The notes under the pieces were generated by a model. It saw nothing but the letters and a program-made list of their open reading frames with translations, did no database searches and was not told the DNA's origin. From an uncultured Eubacteriales bacterium (GTDB lineage Bacteria > Bacillota > Clostridia > Lachnospirales > Anaerotignaceae), in contig CABPCX010000159.1 of assembly GCA_902406135.1 (NCBI GenBank), positions 1 through 5,033 on the forward strand: DNA of 5,033 nucleotides, written 5' to 3'. A program made the translations under genes and the position numbers. Below, piece after piece: positions 1 to 5,014 of this stretch. How positions within the stretch are numbered: the first letter of the stretch is position 1; every line of letters starts with the position of its first letter.

Positions 1-281
1 ATGAATACAACAAGTTAAAAGCAGCTTATGACAAGACTATGGCTGGCGAAAGCGTAGAGCTTACACAGGAAGAATATGTTCTTTACGGTACATACGAGCC
101 TTTAACAGTAACAATCACACACCTTCTCAACAATAAGTCAGGCGTCAGCTTCTCATCATATGCTCATACAGGACTTCCTGTAGAAGTACTTGCAATGGGA
201 GCAGGCCAGGAACTTTTCGAAGGCTACTATGACAACACAGACATCTACTTCAATCTTGCAGAATTAACAGGCGTAAAATAA
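1..281 (+). CDS. Alkaline phosphatase, C-terminal fragment (5' end outside window)
   Basis: This is the end of a PhoA-type alkaline phosphatase, a metal-dependent phosphomonoesterase that normally acts outside the membrane to release phosphate from organic esters. The reading frame is open from base 3 with no stop upstream, so the gene continues beyond the left edge. The Met codon at 39 is internal, since the frame continues upstream of it and no ribosome site precedes it. The diagnostic part is the segment Y-A-H-T-G-L-P-V-E-V followed by a Gly-rich turn, F-E-G-Y-Y-D-N-T-D and a final helix. This is the usual C-terminal signature of the family. The His of HTG (codon 165-167) corresponds to the zinc ligand His412 of the E. 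coli enzyme. About 93 of the family's roughly 450-550 residues are present. The nucleophilic Ser, the other metal ligands and any signal peptide lie outside the window. The next gene starts 14 bases after the stop, so the two are probably cotranscribed. The family assignment is firm; the substrate is unknown. Confidence 0.85.
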   Translation, partial: EYNKLKAAYDKTMAGESVELTQEEYVLYGTYEPLTVTITHLLNNKSGVSFSSYAHTGLPVEVLAMGAGQELFEGYYDNTDIYFNLAELTGVK

Positions 282-295
282 TCGGAGTAAAATAA

Positions 296-1435
296 ATGAA
301 AGCATTATCGAATAAACTGAACTATGTAACTCAGCTTATACTAGGCTTTCTTCTTATAATCATCCTCATAGCCATCCCAACCGGCTATGAGGGTGCTCTT
401 ATATATACGGAAAGTGAAAAGTGTAAGGCAGAGGTAATAAGCACGGATGAAAGCAGCGTAATAAATACAGGACTTGTACAGTCAGGAGAGCAGCTCTGTG
501 AGCTTAAGATACTGGACGGTATGTTTGAAGGCGAAATAGTTGAAGGTGTAAATATGCTTTCCGGGTCGCTGGAAAATGACAAGATGTACTCTCCCGGAGA
601 TGAAGCTCTCGTTGTGGTGAGTTATGATGACGCAGGAGGAATAACGTCTGTTACCATGACTGACCACTACAGGGTGGACAAGGAGGTAATCCTTGCCATA
701 ATGTTTATAGTCCTTCTTATACTGTTTGCGGGCAAAAACGGTGTGTTTGCCGTATTGTCCTTTGTAATAACGGTACTTATGATATGGAAGATACTTGTTC
801 CCTGTTATCTCAGGGGAATGAATCCGGTCATTGTGGGAATGGGTATAACGGTCGTACTTACAGCCGTCATAATATTCCTAGTTTACGGCGTGGATAAAAG
901 AACCCTTACGGCGTTTATGGGCTCAATGCTGGGTACGGCGACCACATGCATCATAGGAATGATATTTACGGATATGTTTAAAATCCACGGAGCGGTTATG
1001 TCCTATTCGGAAACACTGCTTTACAGCGGATACCAGCATCTTAATCTTACACAGATTTTTGTCAGCGGCATATTTATAGGGGCTTCGGGAGCCATGATGG
1101 ACCTTTCGGTGGATATAACTTCAGCGGTCCATGAAGTTGTTCAGAAAAAGCCTGATATTTCGTGGAAAGAGGCAGCCAAGTCAGGAATGAATGTGGGACG
1201 TGCGGCCATGGGAACCATGACAACCACACTGCTCCTTGCATATTCAGGCGGATATATTGCCCTTCTTATGACTTTTATGGCCCAGGGCACACCCATTATA
1301 AATATTTTGAACTATAAGTATGTTGCTTCGGAAGTTCTTGATACCCTTGTGGGAAGTTTCGGCCTTGTTACGGTGGCACCCTTTACGGCCCTTATGAGCG
1401 GGCTTATGCTTACGGGCGGCAGAAAGGAAAAATAA
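296..1435 (+). CDS. YibE/F family multi-pass membrane protein
   Basis: This 379-residue integral membrane protein belongs to the YibE/F family, whose biochemical function is not established. A basic N-terminus is followed by one membrane segment at about 11-28. A polar, presumably extracytoplasmic domain of about 100 residues (30-128) follows, containing the family-like pattern ILDGMFEGE...N.LSG...Y.PGDEALVV. About seven further hydrophobic segments lie near 130-147, 149-170, 177-197, 208-230, 255-275, 310-335 and 350-373, with a short basic tail RKEK. The best family markers are the G-A-S-G-A-M-M-D stretch at 262-269 and GR-A-A-M-G-T-M-T-T-T at 301-311. An even number of segments would put both ends in the cytoplasm. 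The ATG at 296 is preceded by GGAG (284-287) at 8 bases spacing. The gene sits 14 bases behind the alkaline phosphatase, so a role in envelope or phosphate-related transport is possible, but that is inference from position only. Cys43 and Cys68 in the external domain could form a disulfide. Confidence 0.85.
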   Translation: MKALSNKLNYVTQLILGFLLIIILIAIPTGYEGALIYTESEKCKAEVISTDESSVINTGLVQSGEQLCELKILDGMFEGEIVEGVNMLSGSLENDKMYSPGDEALVVVSYDDAGGITSVTMTDHYRVDKEVILAIMFIVLLILFAGKNGVFAVLSFVITVLMIWKILVPCYLRGMNPVIVGMGITVVLTAVIIFLVYGVDKRTLTAFMGSMLGTATTCIIGMIFTDMFKIHGAVMSYSETLLYSGYQHLNLTQIFVSGIFIGASGAMMDLSVDITSAVHEVVQKKPDISWKEAAKSGMNVGRAAMGTMTTTLLLAYSGGYIALLMTFMAQGTPIINILNYKYVASEVLDTLVGSFGLVTVAPFTALMSGLMLTGGRKEK

Positions 1436-1455
1436 AAAATATACAGCGGAAAATT

Positions 1456-1494
1456 TCTCTGGAAAAAATAGTTTTGGTGCATTTGCCCCAGAGA
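1456..1494 (+). other. Inverted repeat in the 3' untranslated region
   Basis: TCTCTGG (1456-1462) and CCAGAGA (1488-1494) are perfect 7-base complements separated by 25 bases. Within the loop GGTGC and GCCCC (1476-1480 and 1485-1489) could form a small competing hairpin with one mismatch. The element lies between the YibE/F stop codon and the intrinsic terminator at 1508. TCTCT (1456-1460) can also pair with AGAGA (1509-1513) in the left arm of that terminator, so two alternative folds are possible. I recognise no known RNA family here. The long loop makes a chance repeat quite possible. Confidence 0.3.
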
Positions 1495-1507
1495 TATGCT
1501 GACTTTC

Positions 1508-1544
1508 AAGAGACGTTCGGACAGAACGCCTCTTTTGGTTTTTT
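1508..1544 (+). terminator. Intrinsic terminator after the YibE/F gene
   Basis: The stem is AAGAG (1508-1512) with CTCTT (1530-1534), then an A/C mismatch, then CGTTC (1514-1518) with GAACG (1524-1528). It closes a GGACA loop. The hairpin runs into TTTT, GG and six further T residues (1539-1544). This is a good rho-independent terminator for the transcript carrying the phosphatase and YibE/F genes. It lies before the promoter of the next unit. Confidence 0.82.
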
Positions 1545-1557
1545 AAAAATAAACAGC

Positions 1558-1588
1558 CCTCTGCCAAACTGCGGCAATTGAGGTTTTT
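1558..1588 (+). terminator. Possible second, weaker hairpin followed by T residues
   Basis: CCTC (1558-1561) plus TGCC (1562-1565) can pair with GGCA (1573-1576) and GAGG (1580-1583). The loop has 7 bases and an ATT bulge lies on the right arm. Five T residues follow (1584-1588). It could act as a backup to the terminator 14 bases upstream. The bulge makes it weak, and it ends directly before the promoter of the HAD gene, so it may instead be spacer. Confidence 0.3.
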
Positions 1589-1590
1589 AG

Positions 1591-1619
1591 TTGTTTAAGA
1601 GTTTGTATTGTGTTAAAAT
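1591..1619 (+). promoter_or_regulatory. Sigma-A-type promoter with extended -10 for the HAD-mtaB unit
   Basis: A -35-like TTGTTT (1591-1596) lies exactly 17 bases before TAAAAT (1614-1619). The -10 is preceded by TG and one base (1611-1613), which is the extended -10 arrangement. Transcription would start at about 1626 and leave a leader of about 65 bases. GGAGG (1679-1683) sits 7 bases before the ATG at 1691. The position just after the terminator(s) of the preceding unit supports it. It is a match to consensus only. Confidence 0.6.
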
Positions 1620-1690
1620 AAATAATTAGCGGAAATAATAGACGTGATAATGCTTGATTTCTTAAAGCAGAAGAAAACGGAGGCAGGCTT

Positions 1691-2488
1691 ATGATCAGAC
1701 TTATTGCCACTGATATGGACGGAACACTTCTTGACAGTGAAGGCAGACTTGACAGTGAAATATACGAAATAATAAAGGGACTTAAAGATATGGGCATAAT
1801 GTTTGCCGCAGCCAGCGGAAGACAGCTTATGTCTTTAAAAAGAAAGTTTGAACCGGTTGATGACGACATAATATATATTGCCGAAAACGGCGGATATGCG
1901 GTTAAAAACGATGAAGAACTGTATGTAAACGCCATGGACAGAGATGTGGTCTGCGAGATACTGGACACTGCGGAAGAAATAGAAAATGTTTCGCTCTTTT
2001 TGTGCGGCAAGAAGTATTCATATACCAATATACCCGAGCTTGCCGAAATAATGAGAAAGCCCGTATTCGGATATGAGATAAAATGTGTTGACGACCTTAA
2101 AAGCGTGGACGAAGACATATTTAAAATAGGGCTTTTTGACACCGTTGACCCCAGGGAAAGATCCCTTAAAATAATGAAGCCCAAATTTGAGGGCAGGGTG
2201 CATATGACCCTTTCGGGATATAACAGCCTTGACTTTTTGAATATTGATGTAAATAAGGGTGTGGCGCTTAAAAACATAATGGAGCGCTACGGCATTAAAA
2301 AGGAAGAGGCGGCGGCCTTCGGAGATAACTTCAATGACATAGAAATGTTTGATGAGGTAGGACACAGCTATGCAATGCTCAATGCCGACGAATATGTCAG
2401 AAGCAGGGCCAAAACCGTTATAGGAACCAATGATGAAAATTCAGTAATCAAGACCATAAAGAGTATTATTGAGGAGATACGCCGATGA
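1691..2488 (+). CDS. Cof-type HAD-superfamily hydrolase (phosphatase)
   Basis: This 265-residue cytoplasmic enzyme is of the Cof/YbiV-like branch of the HAD superfamily. These proteins are Mg-dependent phosphatases that usually act on sugar phosphates, nucleotides, flavin or pyridoxal phosphates. All four HAD motifs are visible. Motif I is D8-M-D10-G-T-L-L, with the nucleophile and acid/base Asp. Motif II is A-S42-G-R. Motif III is K189 in DVNKG. Motif IV is G-D212-N-F-N-D216 for the metal. The region between about 80 and 185 is the alpha/beta cap typical of the C2 subgroup, which sets substrate specificity. The length is normal for the family and no motif residue is missing. The start is set by GGAGG 7 bases upstream, and motif I begins within the first ten residues. 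The last codons overlap the mtaB start (ATGA at 2485-2488), so the two genes are translationally linked. The substrate cannot be told from sequence. Confidence 0.93.
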   Translation: MIRLIATDMDGTLLDSEGRLDSEIYEIIKGLKDMGIMFAAASGRQLMSLKRKFEPVDDDIIYIAENGGYAVKNDEELYVNAMDRDVVCEILDTAEEIENVSLFLCGKKYSYTNIPELAEIMRKPVFGYEIKCVDDLKSVDEDIFKIGLFDTVDPRERSLKIMKPKFEGRVHMTLSGYNSLDFLNIDVNKGVALKNIMERYGIKKEEAAAFGDNFNDIEMFDEVGHSYAMLNADEYVRSRAKTVIGTNDENSVIKTIKSIIEEIRR

Positions 2489-3780
2489 AAAAAGTTGCAA
2501 GCCATGCTTTGGGATGCAAGGTAAACCAGTATGAGAGCGAAGCCATAGCCGAGCTTTTTGCACAAAAGGGCTATGAAATCGTGGATATAGACGAATGGGC
2601 TGACATATATATAATCAATACCTGTACCGTAACAAATTTCGGTGACAAAAAAAGCAGACAGCTCATAAGAAAAGTAAAAAGACAGAATCCCGAGGCAGTG
2701 GTAGCGGCCATCGGATGCTATGCCCAGACTGCTCCTGATGAAATCAAAAACATAGAAGGAGTAAATCTCATAATAGGAACAAAGGGCAGAAAAGACATAG
2801 TTGACCTGGTGGAGAGCTATGTGCCTGAGATGGGTGTTGTAAGCACTGTAGGCCAGATAGCAAAAGAAAGGGAATTCGAGCATCTTACCATAAGCAAACT
2901 GGCCGACAGAACAAGGGCCTATCTTAAAATACAGGACGGATGTTCCCAGTTCTGTTCATACTGTATAATACCCTATGCAAGGGGACCCATCAGAAGCCGT
3001 GACCCTGAGGATATAATGGACGAAGTAAAGGTGCTTGCCGAAAACGGTTTCAAGGAAATAATACTTACGGGTATACATGTGGCTTCCTATGGAAAAGATC
3101 TTAAGGGAGTTACCCTCCTTGACGTAATAAAAAGAGTTCAGGAGCAGGAAGGCATAGAAAGAATAAGATTCAGCTCCGTGGAGCCTAACATAGTGACAGA
3201 GGAGTTTGCATCGGAGCTTTCAAAGCTTGATAAGGTCTGTGACCATTTCCATCTGTCCTTACAGAGCGGCTGTGACAGAACCCTTAAAAGAATGAACAGA
3301 AAGTATGACGCGGCGGGCTATGAAAGGGCCGTTGAGATTTTGAGAAAATATTTCCCCAATGTGGCCATTACAACGGATATAATCGCGGGATTCCCCGATG
3401 AAACCGATGAAGATTTTGAAAAGAGCCTGGAGTTTGCCAAGAAGATAGGTTTTGCGAAAATTCACGCATTCCCCTATTCACCTAAAAGAGGCACTCCTGC
3501 GGCCGTAATGCCCAATCAGATACTTAATGCCGTTAAAAACGAGCGTACTTCAAGACTGATAGAAGCCAGCGACCGTATGGCCGATGAATTTATCAAAAGT
3601 TTTGAAGGCAGGGCAATGCCTGTTTTATATGAAAGGGAAATAGAGCATAATATATACGAAGGCTATACCACAAACTACATAAGGGTGCTTTCCGAAAGCA
3701 GTGAAAATATCAAGAATAAAATACTTGATACGGAGATTGTGTCGTCAGAGGACGAAAAAGCAATAGGAAGGATACTTTAA
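2485..3780 (+). CDS. mtaB: tRNA N6-threonylcarbamoyladenosine(37) C2-methylthiotransferase MtaB
   Basis: MtaB is a radical-SAM enzyme that adds a methylthio group to t6A at position 37 of tRNAs reading ANN codons, giving ms2t6A and aiding decoding. The 431 residues show the three expected parts. The N-terminal UPF0004 domain carries Cys11 (in LGCKVNQYES), Cys47 (in INTCTVTN) and Cys78 (in IGCYAQ), which bind the auxiliary 4Fe-4S cluster. The radical-SAM domain carries Cys153, Cys157 and Cys160 in the C-SQF-C-SY-C motif, followed by IIPYARG. The C-terminal segment from about 375 is the TRAM-like tRNA-binding region. The LGCKVNQYES and SLQSGCD signatures and the length favour MtaB over MiaB or RimO. 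No cluster ligand is lost. The start ATG overlaps the HAD stop, with GGAG (2473-2476) 8 bases upstream inside the HAD coding sequence. A weak AT-rich hairpin follows the stop. Confidence 0.93.
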   Translation: MKKVASHALGCKVNQYESEAIAELFAQKGYEIVDIDEWADIYIINTCTVTNFGDKKSRQLIRKVKRQNPEAVVAAIGCYAQTAPDEIKNIEGVNLIIGTKGRKDIVDLVESYVPEMGVVSTVGQIAKEREFEHLTISKLADRTRAYLKIQDGCSQFCSYCIIPYARGPIRSRDPEDIMDEVKVLAENGFKEIILTGIHVASYGKDLKGVTLLDVIKRVQEQEGIERIRFSSVEPNIVTEEFASELSKLDKVCDHFHLSLQSGCDRTLKRMNRKYDAAGYERAVEILRKYFPNVAITTDIIAGFPDETDEDFEKSLEFAKKIGFAKIHAFPYSPKRGTPAAVMPNQILNAVKNERTSRLIEASDRMADEFIKSFEGRAMPVLYEREIEHNIYEGYTTNYIRVLSESSENIKNKILDTEIVSSEDEKAIGRIL

Positions 3781-3799
3781 AAAGTTAAGACTTTTTTAA
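3777..3799 (+). terminator. Weak AT-rich hairpin after mtaB
   Basis: AAAAAGT (3779-3785) pairs with ACTTTTT (3790-3796) across a TAAG loop, and flanking A and T residues extend the stem with a one-base bulge. The right arm itself supplies the T run. It begins in the mtaB stop codon. The stem has only one G-C pair, so it may terminate poorly and let some transcription run into ireB. Confidence 0.35.
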
Positions 3800-3828
3800 T
3801 TGCGTTGCAAATCCGGCGGAATTATTAT
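3800..3828 (+). promoter_or_regulatory. Probable promoter of the ireB-ruvX-DUF1292 unit
   Basis: TTGCGT (3800-3805) and TATTAT (3823-3828) are spaced by 17 bases and resemble sigma-A -35 and -10 boxes. An alternative is TTGCAA (3805-3810) with TATAGA (3826-3831), but its 15-base spacing is poorer. The predicted start at about 3835 leaves a leader of about 50 bases. The placement in the 103-base gap between mtaB and ireB is as expected for a separate unit. Confidence 0.5.
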
Positions 3829-3844
3829 AGAATTAATTAATACT

Positions 3845-3871
3845 AATGAAGATTAGAATTTTCTTTACATT
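3845..3871 (+). other. Possible leader hairpin next to the ireB ribosome binding site
   Basis: AATG (3845-3848) can pair with CATT (3868-3871) and AAGA (3849-3852) with TCTT (3862-3865), leaving a TA bulge on the right arm. The right arm ends one base before the GGGAG ribosome binding site (3872-3876). It could affect access to that site, but it is short and AT-rich and may be chance. Confidence 0.2.
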
Positions 3872-3883
3872 GGGAGTGATAAT

Positions 3884-4153
3884 ATGGAAAAGAAAAATTC
3901 AATGAACGAGACTATGAGATTCGGGGCTGTAGAGAAAGAATATACAAGCGAAGCGGAAAAGATACTGCTTACGGTAACGGCTGCCCTTGAGGAAAAGGGA
4001 TATAATCCCGTAAACCAGCTTGTGGGATATATACTTTCGGGAGACCCCACATATATAACCAGCTATAAAAATGCCAGAAGCATCATAAGAAAGCTGGAAA
4101 GAGACGAAATACTTGAAGAAATAGTTAAAGATTATCTGAGAAGAAAAGCTTGA
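3884..4153 (+). CDS. ireB: IreB family regulatory phosphoprotein (UPF0297)
   Basis: This 89-residue soluble protein matches the IreB/YrzL family along its full usual length. In Enterococcus faecalis, IreB is a substrate of the PASTA-domain Ser/Thr kinase IreK, is phosphorylated near its N-terminus, and lowers intrinsic cephalosporin resistance. Family hallmarks visible here are N-E-T10-M-R-F near the N-terminus, then E-K-G-Y-N-P-V-N-Q (37-45), [12 protein letters not shown] (47-58), the [15 protein letters not shown] helix (63-77), and a basic tail. Thr10 appears to match the enterococcal Thr7. The position of the second reported site, Thr4, seems to be Met here. The ATG at 3884 has GGGAG (3872-3876) at 7 bases. 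The later Met codon at 3902 has no such site. It heads a unit with ruvX and DUF1292, the usual partners in Firmicutes. Family identity is firm; a kinase-linked role here is by homology. Confidence 0.95.
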   Translation: MEKKNSMNETMRFGAVEKEYTSEAEKILLTVTAALEEKGYNPVNQLVGYILSGDPTYITSYKNARSIIRKLERDEILEEIVKDYLRRKA

Positions 4154-4162
4154 TAGACCGAA

Positions 4163-4177
4163 AGGAAGAATACATTG
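4163..4177 (+). promoter_or_regulatory. Ribosome binding site that fixes a TTG start for ruvX
   Basis: AGGAAG (4163-4168) lies 6 bases before TTG (4175-4177), just after the ireB stop. No ATG or GTG in frame lies near it. The conserved RuvX N-terminus R-I-L-G-L-D-L-G begins at the next codon, so a downstream start would remove the first catalytic Asp. Confidence 0.8.
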
Positions 4178-4597
4178 CGTATTTTAGGATTAGACCTGGG
4201 GGACAAGACCGTAGGCGTTGCGGTAAGCGATGCCCTTGGCTGGACTGCCCAGGGAGTTGAAATAATAAGAAGAAACAACCCTTCCGAGCATAAGCAGAGC
4301 CTTGGCAGGATTGCGCAGATAATAGATGAATACGGTGTTGAGGAGATAGTGCTTGGATATCCCAAGAATCTTGACAACAGCGAAGGCGTACGCTGCAAAA
4401 AAACAAAGGCGTATAAAGAACATATGGAAAAAAGATTTCCCAAAATACCGGTAATACTGTGGGACGAAAGATTCAGTACGGTTGCCGCAAACAATTCAAT
4501 GATGGCAGCTGGCCTGAGCCACGATAAGAGAAAGAGCGTCATTGATAAAATGGCGGCGGTATTCATATTACAGGGATATCTTGACAGCAGAAGATAA
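4175..4597 (+). CDS. ruvX: RuvX/YqgF family nuclease (Holliday junction resolvase-like, pre-16S rRNA processing)
   Basis: This 140-residue cytoplasmic protein has the RNase H-like fold of the YqgF/RuvX family. In E. coli, YqgF takes part in maturing the 5' end of 16S rRNA; it was first proposed as a Holliday junction resolvase. The conserved parts are present in order. L-D7-L-G-D-K-T-V-G-V-A-V-S-D holds the first acidic residue. V-L-G-Y-P-K-N-L-D (59-67) forms the middle strand and loop. W-D-E98-R-F-S-T holds the second acid. D124-K-M-A-A-V-F-I-L-Q-G-Y-L holds the third. Length is normal (about 138-150), with no missing catalytic residue. Translation starts at TTG, 21 bases after ireB. The DUF1292 gene starts 15 bases downstream, so the three genes appear to be one operon. 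The TTG start may lower output relative to ireB, which is inference. Confidence 0.94.
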   Translation: MRILGLDLGDKTVGVAVSDALGWTAQGVEIIRRNNPSEHKQSLGRIAQIIDEYGVEEIVLGYPKNLDNSEGVRCKKTKAYKEHMEKRFPKIPVILWDERFSTVAANNSMMAAGLSHDKRKSVIDKMAAVFILQGYLDSRR

Positions 4598-4612
4598 GAA
4601 AGGAAGAAAAAA

Positions 4613-4915
4613 ATGGCAGACGAATTTAACAACATTGAAGACATTGATGAGGAAATGGAAATCATCACAATGATTGATGACGAGACAGAAGAAGAAATAG
4701 AATTTGTTGTTATCGACAGAAAAACTCTTGACGGTACAGAATATTTACTTGTTATCGAAAGCTGCGATATAGACAATGACGAAGCAGAGGCTGCTGTGCT
4801 TAAGGTAGTAAGCGAGTCAGAGGAAGACATCACATATTCCGTTATAGATGACGATGCAGAGTTTGAAGCAGCCGCAGCTCTTTTCGAGAGCGAAGATTAC
4901 GACGTTGAGTATTGA
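4613..4915 (+). CDS. DUF1292 family small acidic protein (YrzB-like)
   Basis: This 100-residue soluble protein of unknown function belongs to the DUF1292 family, of which B. subtilis YrzB is a member. It has about 38 Asp/Glu and only three Lys/Arg (R36, K37, K64). Acidic clusters lie at 9-30 and 67-83 and at the C-terminal end E-S-E-D-Y-D-V-E-Y. The central part, with E-I-E-F-V-V-I-D (28-35) and T-E-Y-L-L-V-I (42-48), looks like the beta strands of the family, which typically read 'y.vl..f...gk.YvlL.p'. There is no signal peptide or membrane segment. The ATG is preceded by GGAAG (4602-4606) at 6 bases. It lies 15 bases after ruvX, the conserved order in Firmicutes. ATC is used about as often as ATA for Ile, unlike mtaB, which fits higher expression. 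No function can be assigned from the sequence. Confidence 0.88.
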   Translation: MADEFNNIEDIDEEMEIITMIDDETEEEIEFVVIDRKTLDGTEYLLVIESCDIDNDEAEAAVLKVVSESEEDITYSVIDDDAEFEAAAALFESEDYDVEY

Positions 4916-4928
4916 TAGATAAATTTTT

Positions 4929-4971
4929 AATTGCCGAAGGTACACTTCGGTAATTTAGTATGTCTTTTTTT
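4929..4971 (+). terminator. Probable terminator of the ireB-ruvX-DUF1292 unit
   Basis: AATTGCCGAAG (4929-4939) pairs with CTTCGGTAATT (4945-4955) over 11 positions including one G-T wobble, and closes a GTACA loop. It starts 14 bases after the last stop. The run of seven T residues (4965-4971) lies 9 bases beyond the stem instead of directly after it. This is not ideal for intrinsic termination. A further AT-rich hairpin, TCTTTT with AAAAGA (4963-4968 and 4974-4979), ends in TTTTT and may help. Confidence 0.6.
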
Positions 4972-4982
4972 AGAAAAGATTT

Positions 4983-5014
4983 TTACATAGGCAGCCGATG
5001 GGCAGTCCATGTGA
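4983..5014. other. Imperfect hairpin in the terminal AT-rich spacer
   Basis: TTACAT (4983-4988) can pair with ATGTGA (5009-5014), using one T-G wobble. After a one-base bulge, GGC can pair with GTCC minus a bulged T, and GCC (4994-4996) with GGC (5001-5003) around a GATG loop. No T run follows on either strand, so it does not look like a terminator. It may be a leader structure, an operator for the gene beyond the window, or chance. A TATAAAAT box (5017-5024) follows it, but I see no -35 at a proper distance. No gene start can be supported here. Confidence 0.25.

Noticed and set aside
39..281. Complete 80-residue small protein starting at ATG 39
   Set aside because: The frame is open to the left edge, no ribosome binding site precedes 39, and the sequence matches the C-terminal end of alkaline phosphatase, so it is a gene fragment.
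1436..1690. A known riboswitch or T-box leader before the HAD gene
   Set aside because: I found no T-box sequence or conserved riboswitch core in this stretch. The terminator lies upstream of the promoter, so it ends the preceding unit and does not form part of the HAD leader.
1543..2277. Long minus-strand open frame (244 codons) opposite the HAD gene
   Set aside because: Its translation is rich in Ser, Leu and Ile with no family features, and it lies over a plus-strand gene carrying all four HAD motifs. It is a shadow of that gene's codon use.
2368..2883. Minus-strand open frame (171 codons) over the HAD-mtaB junction
   Set aside because: The opposite strand encodes the conserved MtaB N-terminal domain and HAD motif-IV end. 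The antisense product is Tyr/Phe/Ser rich without recognisable motifs.
4132..4833. Minus-strand open frame (233 codons) opposite ireB, ruvX and DUF1292
   Set aside because: It crosses three clear plus-strand genes and their gaps, has a Ser-rich low-complexity translation and matches no family that I recognise. The open frame is explained by the GAA/GAT/ATA-rich plus-strand codons.
4991..5008. Near-repeat of GGCAG-type words as a possible operator
   Set aside because: The two copies are short and inexact, and the resemblance is largely accounted for by the hairpin described there. No matching copy occurs elsewhere in the window.
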